From contig NZ_JZKH01000070.1 of the NCBI RefSeq assembly GCF_000961885.1, positions 1 to 43,735 on the forward strand: a DNA stretch of 43,735 bases, written 5' to 3'. Made by a program: the position numbers and the translations under genes. Below the pieces are notes generated by a model, which did no database searches, was not told where the DNA came from, and saw nothing but the letters and a program-made list of their open reading frames with translations. The stretch comes from Streptomyces rubellomurinus (GTDB lineage Bacteria > Actinomycetota > Actinomycetes > Streptomycetales > Streptomycetaceae). Of the stretch, positions 36,755 through 43,735 are shown piece by piece (within the stretch, counting starts at the first letter, position 1; each line of letters begins with the position of its first letter).

Positions 36755-37875
36755 CAGATCTCCATCCCGAACGGGAGGGTGAAGCGCACGTCACCCTCGA
36801 CCATGTCGCGCATGTCGGCGACGTTGTGACGATTCATCAGGATCCGCTCCAGGCCCAGGCCGAAGGCGAACCCGCTGTAGCGGTTCGGGTCGACGCCGCA
36901 GGCGACCAGCACCCGCGGGTTGACGACGCCGCAGCCGCCCAGCTCGATCCAGCCCTCCGAGGAGCAGGTCCGGCACGGCCGGTCCGGGTTGCCGACGCTC
37001 TCGCCGCGGCACACGAAGCACTGCAGGTCGATCTCGGCGCTCGGCTCGGTGAACGGGAAGTACGAGGGGCGCCAGCGCAGCTCCAGGCCGCCGCCGATCA
37101 GCTTCTCGACCAGCACCTCGATGGTGCCCTTGAGGTCGGCGAAGGTGATGCCCTCGTCGACGGCGAGGCCCTCGACCTGGCGGAACACCGGGGTGTGGGT
37201 GGCGTCCAGCTCGTCCGTCCGGTAGACCCGGCCGGGGCAGACCACGTACACCGGGGGCTCGCGGTCGAGCAGGGTGCGGGCCTGGACCGGGGAGGTCTGG
37301 GTGCGCAGCACCACGCCGGAGTCGGCGGAGCCGTCCGGGGCCTGGACGAAGAAGGTGTCCTGCATCGAGCGGGCCGGGTGGTCCGGGCCCAGGTTGAGGG
37401 CGTCGAAGTTCAGCCACTCGGCCTCGACCTCGGGGCCCTCGGCGACCTGGTAGCCCATCGCGACGAAGGTGTCCTCGATGCGCTCGGCCAGCGTGGTCAG
37501 CGGGTGCCGGGCGCCGCGCGGGGCGCGGTCGTACGGCAGGGTGACGTCCACCGCCTCCTCGACCAGCACGCGGGCGTCCCGCTCCGCCTCCAGCTCGGCC
37601 TGGCGCTTGGCCAGGGCCTGGTTGACGGCGCCGCGGGCCTGGCCGATCAGCTTGCCGGCGGCGGCCTTGGCGTGCGGGGGCAGGGCGCCGATCTCGCGGT
37701 TGGCGAGGGAGAGGGCCGAGCGGTCGCCGGTGTGGGCGACCTTGGCCTGCTTCAGCTCGTCCAGGGTGCCGGCGGCGGCGAAGGCGGCGATCGCCTCGTC
37801 CCGCGCCTGCTCCACCACCTCGGGCTTGAGGGCCTCGACCTCGACCGGGTCGTACGACTTGTTGGGTGCCGACAT
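36754..37875 (-). CDS. pheS: phenylalanyl-tRNA synthetase alpha chain
   Basis: A 373-residue catalytic subunit, class II synthetase fold. N-terminal coiled-coil ([18 protein letters not shown] onward) about 1-100; motif 2 region [20 protein letters not shown]; motif 3 [13 protein letters not shown] at the C-terminus. A CFVC...CRTC pair of Cys motifs precedes [16 protein letters not shown], a metal-binding-like insertion also seen in other bacterial PheS. ATG at 37875 with a weak GGGAAG. The leader shows a 16-base palindrome but no Phe-rich leader peptide. Confidence 0.96.
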   Translation of the reverse strand: MSAPNKSYDPVEVEALKPEVVEQARDEAIAAFAAAGTLDELKQAKVAHTGDRSALSLANREIGALPPHAKAAAGKLIGQARGAVNQALAKRQAELEAERDARVLVEEAVDVTLPYDRAPRGARHPLTTLAERIEDTFVAMGYQVAEGPEVEAEWLNFDALNLGPDHPARSMQDTFFVQAPDGSADSGVVLRTQTSPVQARTLLDREPPVYVVCPGRVYRTDELDATHTPVFRQVEGLAVDEGITFADLKGTIEVLVEKLIGGGLELRWRPSYFPFTEPSAEIDLQCFVCRGESVGNPDRPCRTCSSEGWIELGGCGVVNPRVLVACGVDPNRYSGFAFGLGLERILMNRHNVADMRDMVEGDVRFTLPFGMEI

Positions 37876-38021
37876 CTCTATCTTCCCGTGCTCCTGCTCG
37901 TCCGTGCTCAGGTGTGTGGGGCTCGCCTTCGCGCCACGCCCGGCGGGGCCGGGGCACGGGCAGCCCGGGCTCCGTTCACCGGAGGCTCACGGGAGTGGGT
38001 GTCCGCGGCTCAGCCGCGCAG

Positions 38022-38037
38022 GGCGTTGCGCAACGCC
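38022..38037. promoter_or_regulatory. 16-base perfect palindrome in the pheS-kinase gap
   Basis: GGCGTTGCGCAACGCC is an exact palindrome in the 223-base gap between pheS and the histidine kinase. Next to it GCGGC-TCA-GCCGC can fold. It may be the kinase terminator or part of the pheST leader. No U-tract. Confidence 0.4.
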
Positions 38038-38098
38038 AAAGGTCGAGTGTAGTCGCAGCGCGTAGCGCGGCTGCCGTGAAGCCCGTCCGGGCCCCGCT

Positions 38099-39202
38099 TC
38101 AGAGCATGAAGTCGGGCACGCCGGCGGGCAGGATAAATCGGAACCGGGCGCCGCCGCCGGGCGCGCGGTCGACCCGGATGGAACCGCCGTGGGCCTCCAC
38201 GATGCCCTTGACGATGTAGAGGCCGAGGCCGGTGCCGCCGCGCTTGGAGCCGCGCCAGAAGCGGGTGAAGACGCGCGGCATCGAGTCCTCGGGGATGCCG
38301 CTGCCTTCGTCGCTCACGGTGACCGCTGTGCCTTCCACGATGCGGGGCGGGGTGCCGGAGCGCTCCCAGACGGGCGCCTCGACGACCTCCTTGGCCGGTG
38401 CCACCTCGATGGTGACAGTTCCCTCGCCGTGGCGCACCGCGTTTTCCAGCAGGTTGGCCAGCACCTGGTCGAGCTTGTCCGGGTCGGCCCAGAGCACCGT
38501 CAGCGGCTCGGTGATCCGGACGTCGAAGCGCTCCTCGGGGATGCCGGTGGCGACCGTCCGCTCGACGTGCCGGCGCACCGCCGCCGCCGGGTCGACCACC
38601 TGCTTGCGCAGCTCCAGCCGGCCGGCGTCGATCCGGGAGATGTCCAGCAGCTCGGCGATCAGCCGGGTGACCCGGTCGGCGTCCGCGTCGACGGTCTCCA
38701 GCATCAGCCGCTTCTGCCCGTCGGTGAACCGCTCCCACTTGGCCAGCAGCGTCTTGGTGAAGCCCTTGACGCTGGTCAGCGGGGAGCGCAGCTCGTGCGC
38801 GACGGTGGCGATCAGCTCGGCGTGGCTGCGCTCGGTGCGGCGCCGGGCCTCGGTGCCGCGCAGCGCGATCACCAGCCGCTCCAGCGGCCCGCGGGGCACC
38901 GCCCGGACGTAGCGGGCGGAGACCAGGACCTCGCGGCCGCCGGGCAGCAGCAGGTTGCGCTCCGGCTGCCCGGTGCGGATCGCCAGCCCGCCGTACGGGT
39001 CGGTCAGCTGCCACCAGCGGTGGCCGTCCAGGTCCTCCAGCGGGAGGACGTCCTCCAGCAGCTGCCCGAGCGCGGCCGCCGGCCGCACGCCGGTCAGCCG
39101 GGCCGCGGCCCGGTTGAAGCCGACCACCCGGCCCAGCGCGTCGGCGACCACCAGGCCGTCCGGCAGGTCGTCCGGGTCCAGCTCAGGCCCGCTGCCGACC
39201 AT
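38099..39202 (-). CDS. cytosolic PAS-domain sensor histidine kinase
   Basis: A 367-residue kinase without membrane segments. PAS about 10-115 (DGLVVADALGRVVGFNRAAARLTG); HisKA with phospho-acceptor in VAHELRSPLTSVKG (His about residue 134); HATPase with N box LANLLENAVRHG, G1 VSDEGSGIPED, F box FTRFWRG and G2 GGTGLGLYIVKGI. The input signal must be cytosolic. No response regulator is adjacent, so it is an orphan within a translation-gene locus, between pheS and an rRNA methyltransferase gene. ATG at 39202 (MVGSGPELDPDD). Confidence 0.92.
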   Translation of the reverse strand: MVGSGPELDPDDLPDGLVVADALGRVVGFNRAAARLTGVRPAAALGQLLEDVLPLEDLDGHRWWQLTDPYGGLAIRTGQPERNLLLPGGREVLVSARYVRAVPRGPLERLVIALRGTEARRRTERSHAELIATVAHELRSPLTSVKGFTKTLLAKWERFTDGQKRLMLETVDADADRVTRLIAELLDISRIDAGRLELRKQVVDPAAAVRRHVERTVATGIPEERFDVRITEPLTVLWADPDKLDQVLANLLENAVRHGEGTVTIEVAPAKEVVEAPVWERSGTPPRIVEGTAVTVSDEGSGIPEDSMPRVFTRFWRGSKRGGTGLGLYIVKGIVEAHGGSIRVDRAPGGGARFRFILPAGVPDFML

Positions 39203-39357
39203 GGGTGTCCTCCCCGATTACCCACCGTGCAGTTCCCCCCACTCAGGCAGACCCTAGCGCCTCGCAGGCCCCGGCAGTAGGGCCTGCGGCGGGGTGATCC
39301 CGGCGCGTCGTGGGGCGTACGAGGCGCGCGCGCCTCCCCGGGCGTGGGCGCCGGGCC

Positions 39358-40224
39358 TCAGCCCGCGGCCCGGCAGCCGCCGGGCGAGCGCTGGGCCCGC
39401 GCCGAGGCGTACAGGCAGACGGCCGCGGCGGTGGCCAGGTTGAGGCTCTCGGCGTGGCCGTGGATGGGCACCCGCACGACCTCGTCGGTGAGCGCGCGGG
39501 TCTCCTCCGGGAGCCCCCACGCCTCGTTGCCGAACACCCATGCGCCGGGCGCGCCCAGGGTGCCCTCGTCGAGCTCCTGGTCGAGGTCGCGCTCCCCCGC
39601 GCCGTCCGCGGCCAGCACCCGCACGCCCGCCTCGCGCAGCTTCCCGACCGCCTCCTCGACCGGCACGCCGACCGCCACCGGCAGGTGGAACAGGCTGCCC
39701 ACGGAGGCCCGGACGGCCTTCGGGTTGTAGAGGTCCACGGAGGCGTCGGTGAGCACCACGGCGTCCGCGCCGGCCGCGTCGGCGGTGCGCAGCACGGTGC
39801 CCGCGTTCCCGGGGTCGCGCACGTGGGCGAGGACCGCCACCAGCTTGGGCCGGGCCCTCAGGACCTCGGCGAACGGGGTGTCGATGAAGCGGCAGAGCGC
39901 CACGATGCCCTGCGGGGTCACCGTGTCGCAGATGTCGGCGATCACCTCGTCGGTGGCGGTCAGCACCGGCAGGCCCTCGGCGAGCGCGGCCTCGACGATG
40001 TCGGCGTGCCGCTCGGCGGCCTCCTGGCCCACGTACACCTCGACCACGGCGTGCTCTCCCGTCCCCGGCAGCCGGCCGAAGGCGACGGCCTCCCGGACGG
40101 CCTGCGGGCCCTCGGCCAGGAAGCGGCGCTCCTTGGTGCGCTGGTTCCGCTTGGCGAGCCGGCGGGCGGCGACGACGCGCGGCGAGCGCAGGGAGGTGAG
40201 CAGGGGGGTGTCGGTGCTCGGCAT
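39358..40224 (-). CDS. TrmH-family RNA 2'-O-ribose methyltransferase
   Basis: A 288-residue SPOUT methyltransferase: N-terminal substrate domain with RLAKRNQRTKERRFLAEGPQ, motif 1 HVRDPGNAGTVLRTADAAGA, motif 2 WVFGNEAWGLPEE and motif 3 PIHGHAESLNLATAAAV. The location next to rplT suggests an rRNA target; thiostrepton-resistance enzymes belong to the same family. ATG at 40224 with GAGAACGAG upstream. It follows rplT after a 14-bp hairpin. Confidence 0.9.
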   Translation of the reverse strand: MPSTDTPLLTSLRSPRVVAARRLAKRNQRTKERRFLAEGPQAVREAVAFGRLPGTGEHAVVEVYVGQEAAERHADIVEAALAEGLPVLTATDEVIADICDTVTPQGIVALCRFIDTPFAEVLRARPKLVAVLAHVRDPGNAGTVLRTADAAGADAVVLTDASVDLYNPKAVRASVGSLFHLPVAVGVPVEEAVGKLREAGVRVLAADGAGERDLDQELDEGTLGAPGAWVFGNEAWGLPEETRALTDEVVRVPIHGHAESLNLATAAAVCLYASARAQRSPGGCRAAG

Positions 40225-40277
40225 GGTCTCGTTCTCTGGAGGCGCTGACTCTGGGCGGGATGGGGGCGGAACGCAGA

Positions 40278-40309
40278 ACCGGACCCGCAGGCGAGCCTGC
40301 GGGTCCGGT
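40278..40309 (-). terminator. 14-bp hairpin after rplT
   Basis: ACCGGACCCGCAGG (40278-40291) pairs exactly with CCTGCGGGTCCGGT (40296-40309), loop CGAG. It starts 26 bases past the rplT stop and closes the infC-rpmI-rplT unit. No U-tract. Confidence 0.7.
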
Positions 40310-40334
40310 CGGAAGCTCAACCGATCTCGGAAGA

Positions 40335-40730
40335 TCAGGCGGCGTCGGCGGCGGCCTTCGGGGCGTTCACGTCGGCCGGCAGCGCCTTCTGGGCGACCTC
40401 GACCAGGGAGGCGAACGCACCCGGGTCGTTGACGGCCAGGTCGGCCAGCATCTTGCGGTCGATCTCGACGCTGGCGGCCTTCAGGCCCTGCACGAAGCGG
40501 TTGTAGGTGATGCCGTTGGCACGGGCCGCAGCGTTGATGCGCTGGATCCACAGCTGACGGAAGTCGCCCTTGCGCTTCTTGCGGTCGTTGAAGTTGTAGA
40601 CCAGCGAGTGGGTGACCTGCTCCTTGGCCTTGCGGTACAGGCGCGAGCGCTGGCCGCGGTAGCCGCTGGCGCGCTCCAGGATGACCCGGCGCTTCTTGTG
40701 GGCGTTGACTGCCCGCTTGACGCGTGCCAC
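40335..40730 (-). CDS. rplT: 50S ribosomal protein L20
   Basis: A 131-residue basic ribosomal protein needed for early 50S assembly. [27 protein letters not shown], then [31 protein letters not shown] are family hallmarks. The C-terminal ~15 residues form an Ala-rich extension. GTG at 40730 with AAGGAG upstream. In Bacillus and Escherichia, L20 represses its own operon; a hairpin in the rpmI-rplT gap and the infC leader are candidate targets here. Confidence 0.97.
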   Translation of the reverse strand: MARVKRAVNAHKKRRVILERASGYRGQRSRLYRKAKEQVTHSLVYNFNDRKKRKGDFRQLWIQRINAAARANGITYNRFVQGLKAASVEIDRKMLADLAVNDPGAFASLVEVAQKALPADVNAPKAAADAA

Positions 40731-40748
40731 TTGATTACTCCTTGGGTT

Positions 40749-40774
40749 GGACCACGGACTACTTCACGTGGTCC
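40749..40774 (-). promoter_or_regulatory. hairpin in the rpmI-rplT intercistronic region
   Basis: GGACCACG (40749-40756) pairs exactly with CGTGGTCC (40767-40774) around a 10-base loop, ending about ten bases ahead of the rplT ribosome-binding site. It might modulate rplT translation or RNA processing; the position is suggestive only. Confidence 0.4.
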
Positions 40775-40839
40775 GTCATTCGAATGGGTCGGGAAGGATC
40801 AGCTGCCCCGCACTCGGCTCGCGCCGGGCGGGAGGGCGA

Positions 40840-41034
40840 TCACTTGCCGAGAAGCTTCTTGATCTTCTTGGCGTCAGCGGGGGCCAGCTCGATCGTCCCG
40901 GCCAGCTTGCGGGTCAGCGTCGAGGGCTTGTGCTCCAGGAGGTGGCGGCGGCCGGCGCGCTCGCGCAGCACCTTGCCAGAGCCACTGATCTTGAAGCGCT
41001 TGCTGGCGCCACTGTGCGTCTTCTGCTTCGGCAT
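40840..41034 (-). CDS. rpmI: 50S ribosomal protein L35
   Basis: A 64-residue L35: [21 protein letters not shown] at the N-terminus and RTKRKL-like basic centre ([19 protein letters not shown]). ATG at 41034 with GAGGAG upstream. It stands between infC and rplT in the conserved order. Confidence 0.97.
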   Translation of the reverse strand: MPKQKTHSGASKRFKISGSGKVLRERAGRRHLLEHKPSTLTRKLAGTIELAPADAKKIKKLLGK

Positions 41035-41169
41035 TTCGCCGTATCTCCTCGTCGGTCCCGTCCGCGCCCGCGCGGTTTGCGCCGCGCGGGCGTGAACTGG
41101 ATGGATCTGCGGTGGCGGGCGGGACGCCCGTCACCAGGGGGCCGACCCCGGTCGTCCGAGCCTTGCGGC

Positions 41170-41898
41170 TCAGGCGCCCTGGGGGGCGGCCGGCTGCTCG
41201 ACCGGAGCCTCGGCCGCGGGGGCCTCGACCTCGGCCGGGGCGTCCTGCACCTCGGCGTCGGCCTCGATCTCGTCGGCCTCGATCTCGGCGGCGTCGTCCG
41301 CGGCGGCGTCGGAGCCGACGGTGCGGCCCTGTCGCTCGGCCTTGCGGGCGTCCGCGAGGGCACGGGCCTCGGCCATCGCCTCGGTCTTCTTCTTGTGCGG
41401 GCCAAGAACCATGATCATGTTCCGGCCGTCCTGCTTCGGCGAGGACTCGACGAAGCCCAAGTCCTGGACGTCGTCGGCGAGCCGCTGCAGCAGACGGAAG
41501 CCCAGCTCGGGGCGGGACTGCTCACGACCACGGAACATGATCGTGATCTTGACCTTGTCACCCTGCTTGAGGAACCGGACGACGTGACCCTTCTTGGTGT
41601 CGTAGTCGTGCGGGTCGATCTTCGGCCGGAGCTTCATCTCCTTGATGACCGTGTGCGCCTGGTTCTTGCGCGCCTCACGGGCCTTCATGGCCGACTCGTA
41701 CTTGAACTTGCCGTAGTCCATGAGCTTGCACACCGGCGGCCGGGCGGTCGCCGCGACCTCGACCAGGTCGAGGTCGTACTCCTGCGCGAGCTCCAGCGCC
41801 TTGGCAAGCGGCACGATGCCGACCTGCTCGCCGCTGGGACCGACGAGTCGCACCTCCGGGACGCGAATCCGGTCGTTGATGCGGGGCTCGGTGCTGAT
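41170..41898 (-). CDS. infC: translation initiation factor IF-3, AUC start
   Basis: A 242-residue IF-3 counted from an ATC codon at 41896-41898. The conserved N-terminus [20 protein letters not shown] is in frame only from this codon; there is no ATG, GTG or TTG between it and the AGGAGG at 41903-41908. The first standard codon is a GTG 15 codons later, which would cut into the N-domain. Domains: IF3-N about 3-75 ([13 protein letters not shown]), IF3-C about 82-168. A ~55-residue Ala/Glu-rich acidic tail follows. IF-3 discriminates against non-standard starts, so AUC allows autogenous repression, as known for the AUU start in Escherichia coli. Confidence 0.95.
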   Translation of the reverse strand: MSTEPRINDRIRVPEVRLVGPSGEQVGIVPLAKALELAQEYDLDLVEVAATARPPVCKLMDYGKFKYESAMKAREARKNQAHTVIKEMKLRPKIDPHDYDTKKGHVVRFLKQGDKVKITIMFRGREQSRPELGFRLLQRLADDVQDLGFVESSPKQDGRNMIMVLGPHKKKTEAMAEARALADARKAERQGRTVGSDAAADDAAEIEADEIEADAEVQDAPAEVEAPAAEAPVEQPAAPQGA

Positions 41899-42265
41899 GG
41901 GGCCTCCTCGGTTGCACCTTCTGCGATGCGGCCGTCGGACGGCGGTCGCACGTAGTGGACTCGACCACTGGGCGGGGCTTCATTCGTGCTGCGCTGCCCG
42001 GTGCCCCTCGACACCGTGTGCACCGCGACACGAAAAAAGCCCCGCTCGGTACAAGCGGGGCTCCACACAACCGGGGGCGGCGCCCGGTGAGGGACGCTGC
42101 GGGCGACTCGGCGCCGTGGCGCCCGTCGCGGACCGGACCCGTCGACCGCGAGGCCGATCAGGTGGGAGACTTTCGCGGTTGCCCTCTCGGGCCTCCTCGC
42201 AGTGGAGCCTCCACTTGCTGGCCGGATTCCCACGAGGGATCCCGGCCGGTCAGTCTCGAAGCCTA
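41899..42265 (-). promoter_or_regulatory. long structured leader of the infC operon
   Basis: This stretch upstream of infC (minus strand) folds into several hairpins: a 12-base imperfect stem at 42220-42247, AGTGGA-GGC-TCCACT at 42201-42215, GCGAGGAGGCC (42200-42190) with GGCCTCGC (42155-42148), GC-rich stems around 42070-42130, and the U-tailed hairpin at 42033-42062. No ORF with convincing codon use is seen. A possible -10 (TAGGCT) lies at 42260-42265 but has no good -35. The layout suggests transcription attenuation; the ligand may be IF-3, L20 or L35. Confidence 0.5.
42033..42062 (-). terminator. intrinsic terminator inside the infC leader (attenuator)
   Basis: AGCCCCGCT (42038-42046) pairs exactly with AGCGGGGCT (42054-42062); on the minus strand the stem is followed directly by TTTTTT. 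It lies 135 bases upstream of the infC start and about 720 bases after the SseB gene's stop, beyond another terminator. It is thus better explained as premature termination of the infC transcript than as the SseB terminator. Confidence 0.75.
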
Positions 42266-42357
42266 CAGCGTCGGGCGTCCGAACGCTATTCCGCCCCCGC
42301 GCCGGGGCCCTTGTACGCTCCTGGGGTACGACACCGGCACGACGGAACGAGCCCCCC

Positions 42358-42735
42358 TTGAGCAGCGAGCCCACCCAGAACCCCGGCGCGGACGACGAGG
42401 CGATCGGCTTCGACGACCTCACCCGGGACATCGCCGAGGTCCCGGCCGTCGAGGTGATCACCACCGTCGCCGTGCACCTGATGAGCGCCGCCGCCGTCAA
42501 GTGCGGCCTCGCCGAGGGCGGCGAGAAGGACAAGGACCTGGACGAGGCCCGCAAGCTGATCACCGCCCTCGCCGGGCTGATCACCGCCGGCGCCCCCGAG
42601 ATCAGCAACTTCCACGCCGCGCCGCTGCGCGACGGGCTGCGCTCGCTGCAGCTCGCCTTCCGCGAGGCCTCGCTCGTCCCGGACGCGCCGGGCGCCGGGC
42701 CGGGCGAGAAGTTCACCGGGCCGGTCTACTCCTGA
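42358..42735 (+). CDS. DUF1844 protein
   Basis: A 125-residue protein of unknown function. The conserved core is AVEVITTVAVHLMSAAAVKCGLAEGG, then DLDEARKLITALAGLITAGAPE and a C-terminal PLRDGLRSLQLAFREAS. Family members occur next to infC in many actinobacteria. It is predicted soluble and helical. The start is a TTG at 42358-42360; there is no ATG or GTG before the conserved core. Divergent from infC and convergent with the SseB gene. Confidence 0.85.
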   Translation: MSSEPTQNPGADDEAIGFDDLTRDIAEVPAVEVITTVAVHLMSAAAVKCGLAEGGEKDKDLDEARKLITALAGLITAGAPEISNFHAAPLRDGLRSLQLAFREASLVPDAPGAGPGEKFTGPVYS

Positions 42736-42745
42736 CGCCCCCGCC

Positions 42746-42775
42746 GGGCCGCCGCCTCGGGTGAGGCGGCGGCCC
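42746..42775. terminator. 13-bp bidirectional hairpin
   Basis: GGGCCGCCGCCTC (42746-42758) pairs exactly with GAGGCGGCGGCCC (42763-42775), loop GGGT. It starts 11 bases after the DUF1844 stop and ends 10 bases before the SseB stop, so it serves both convergent genes. A short CTTTCC tail follows on the plus strand. Confidence 0.75.
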
Positions 42776-42784
42776 GTCGCTTTC

Positions 42785-43558
42785 CTACCGCCGGTACAGC
42801 GGCTCCGCCGGCAGCTGCGCGCTCGCCGGGAGCACCGCCAGGTCCAGCCCGCGGTCCAGCCGCACCCGCAGCAGCGGGTCCGCCGCCACCGCCTGCCCGA
42901 CCCGCTGCGCGGCCGCCTGCAGACCGGACTGGTCCAGCTCCGGGTCGAACACCACGGCGAGCACCCCGTCCGCGTCCTCGGACGGCGCCAGCAGCCCGCT
43001 GACCACCTGCGGCTCGGCCGCCAGCAGCGCCCGCACCGCCGCGCGCACCTCCGGGTCCGTCACCGGCGGCAGGTACGGCCGGTTCTCCGCGAGCGCCCGC
43101 AGCCGCGCGCCGCCCAGCAGGAAGGGCACCGGCCCGGCCGGGTCGACCACCAGGGTGTCGGCGCGCTCGGAGAAGGCCACCATCGCCGCCTGCGGGGCGA
43201 CCACCGGCGCCGGGCGGGCGTCCGCGCGCCAGCGGGTCATCGTCTCCAGCGAGGTGAAGGCCGGCAGCGCGCGGCGCCCGTCCGGGGCCTCCAGCACCGG
43301 CACGGCCATGTCGCTGCTCTTGTCGTGCCGGTGCCCGTGCTCGTCCACCTCCACCTCGCCGAGGATGGCGACGATCGGCACCATCAGCCGGGTCGGGGCC
43401 AGCGCCGCCAGCACCTCGGGCTCGGCCGCACGGTCCTGCGCCCAGCGGGCGAGGGCGGCGGTCAGCGCCGGGTCCGCCGTGCCGTCGTCGTCGGAGAAAC
43501 CGGGGTTCGGGATGCTCTTGCCGACGAACGCCGGGTTGGAGAAGTCTTTGCGGTCCAC
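42785..43558 (-). CDS. SseB-family protein
   Basis: A 257-residue protein with the SseB N-terminal-like domain: ALTAALARWAQDRAAEPEVLAALAPTRLMVPIVAI, then ALPAFTSLETMTRWRADARP and ADTLVVDPAGPVPFLL. In enterobacteria SseB aids secretion, but the actinobacterial members have no established role. GTG at 43558 begins VDRKDFSNPAFVGKSIPNPGF. TAGGGT lies seven bases upstream and no ribosome site is seen, so a leaderless start is possible. Confidence 0.83.
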   Translation of the reverse strand: MDRKDFSNPAFVGKSIPNPGFSDDDGTADPALTAALARWAQDRAAEPEVLAALAPTRLMVPIVAILGEVEVDEHGHRHDKSSDMAVPVLEAPDGRRALPAFTSLETMTRWRADARPAPVVAPQAAMVAFSERADTLVVDPAGPVPFLLGGARLRALAENRPYLPPVTDPEVRAAVRALLAAEPQVVSGLLAPSEDADGVLAVVFDPELDQSGLQAAAQRVGQAVAADPLLRVRLDRGLDLAVLPASAQLPAEPLYRR

Positions 43559-43652
43559 CCGGCCGACCCTATGCCACCGGGCTGCGCCACCCGCATTTCC
43601 CCGCACGCACCCTTGCAGGGCCTGGCCCTTGGACCCTTGCCGGGTCCGCGAC

Positions 43653-43686
43653 GCTCCCCCAGCCTTCGGCCGGGAGGTACCCCCAG
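43653..43686 (-). repeat. dispersed REP-like hairpin, second copy
   Basis: On the minus strand this reads CTGGGGGTACCTCCCGG...CCGAAGGCTGGGGGAG, the same element as 21061-21092 with two small differences, in the opposite orientation. It lies about 95 bases upstream of the SseB gene. The remaining 49 bases to the window edge show nothing I can support. Confidence 0.75.
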
Positions 43687-43735
43687 GGCACAAGCGCACC
43701 TCGCCGCGTTGTCGTCGGTCGCCAATGGCCCCCAG

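Noticed and set aside
36964..37030. CxxC pairs in PheS as a novel zinc site
   Set aside because: Similar Cys pairs before the GWxEI segment occur in many bacterial PheS proteins, so it is not unusual.
37876..38098. Phe-codon leader peptide (attenuator) for pheST
   Set aside because: No short frame with repeated TTC/TTT codons is present on the minus strand in this gap.

Overview
The window reads as chromosomal DNA of a high-GC actinomycete, most likely a member of the Streptomycetaceae (Streptomyces, Kitasatospora or Streptacidiphilus). The evidence is third-position G/C throughout, frequent GTG starts, an actinobacterial arginine cluster and infC-rpmI-rplT-pheST locus, a BluB-CobT fusion protein, a multidomain SpoIIE-type phosphatase, a DUF574-type methyltransferase and a GH46 chitosanase. 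I cannot fix the genus from sequence alone. There is no phage, integrase, transposase, CRISPR array, rRNA or tRNA. Almost everything is core chromosome, so the novelty lies in intergenic structure, leaders and odd protein architectures.

Layout. 1-237: C-terminal end of an unidentified protein. 238-906: an intergenic array of about ten palindromic hairpin repeats, with one more isolated copy at 4553-4593. 907-4538: an RNA 2'-O-methyltransferase (minus) divergent from a membrane sensor with PAS, GAF, SpoIIE phosphatase and anti-sigma-like ATPase domains. 4613-11475: corrinoid/siroheme genes (cobA/cysG type, bluB-cobT fusion, cobL). 11674-16237: a GNAT acetyltransferase, the metN-metI-metQ methionine importer with a long leader holding a candidate Met/Cys leader peptide, and a second GNAT. 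16434-23298: a sigma-region-4-like mini-protein, then the arginine genes argC-argJ-argB-argD-argR and argH (minus strand), with ARG-box-like operators at argC and argH. 23446-29640: an assorted group (RlmG-like methyltransferase, VOC protein, S4 protein, FBP zinc-finger protein, HD protein, DUF574-type methyltransferase, polysaccharide-deacetylase-like lipoprotein, SDR). 29925-34144: a 3-hydroxyacyl-CoA dehydrogenase, a chitosanase with a palindromic operator, and a GntR/ABC transporter operon. 34253-41898: translation genes (minus strand) infC-rpmI-rplT, an rRNA methyltransferase, a PAS histidine kinase and pheS-pheT. 42358-43558: a DUF1844 protein and an SseB-type protein facing each other across a terminator.

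How the genes fit together. The cob genes take uroporphyrinogen III to precorrin-2 and on towards cobalamin, and make and attach the lower ligand. Methionine uptake lies next to them and cobalamin-dependent methionine synthesis is the metabolic link, though that link is inference. Arginine genes are translationally coupled by 4-base GTGA overlaps (argC/argJ, argB/argD), and the regulator argR sits inside the cluster. The translation block is headed by infC, which starts at an AUC codon and is preceded by a structured leader with an intrinsic terminator, a classic layout for autogenous control.

Most interesting unexplained signals: (1) the directional hairpin-repeat array at 252-892 with compensatory arm changes; (2) a 27-codon upstream ORF ending MCRRMCHR before metNIQ, sitting on a promoter that would make it leaderless; (3) the infC leader with a premature terminator; (4) a deacetylase-fold lipoprotein whose first catalytic motif is rewritten; (5) a cobalamin-enzyme fusion with a roughly 675-residue disordered N-terminus.
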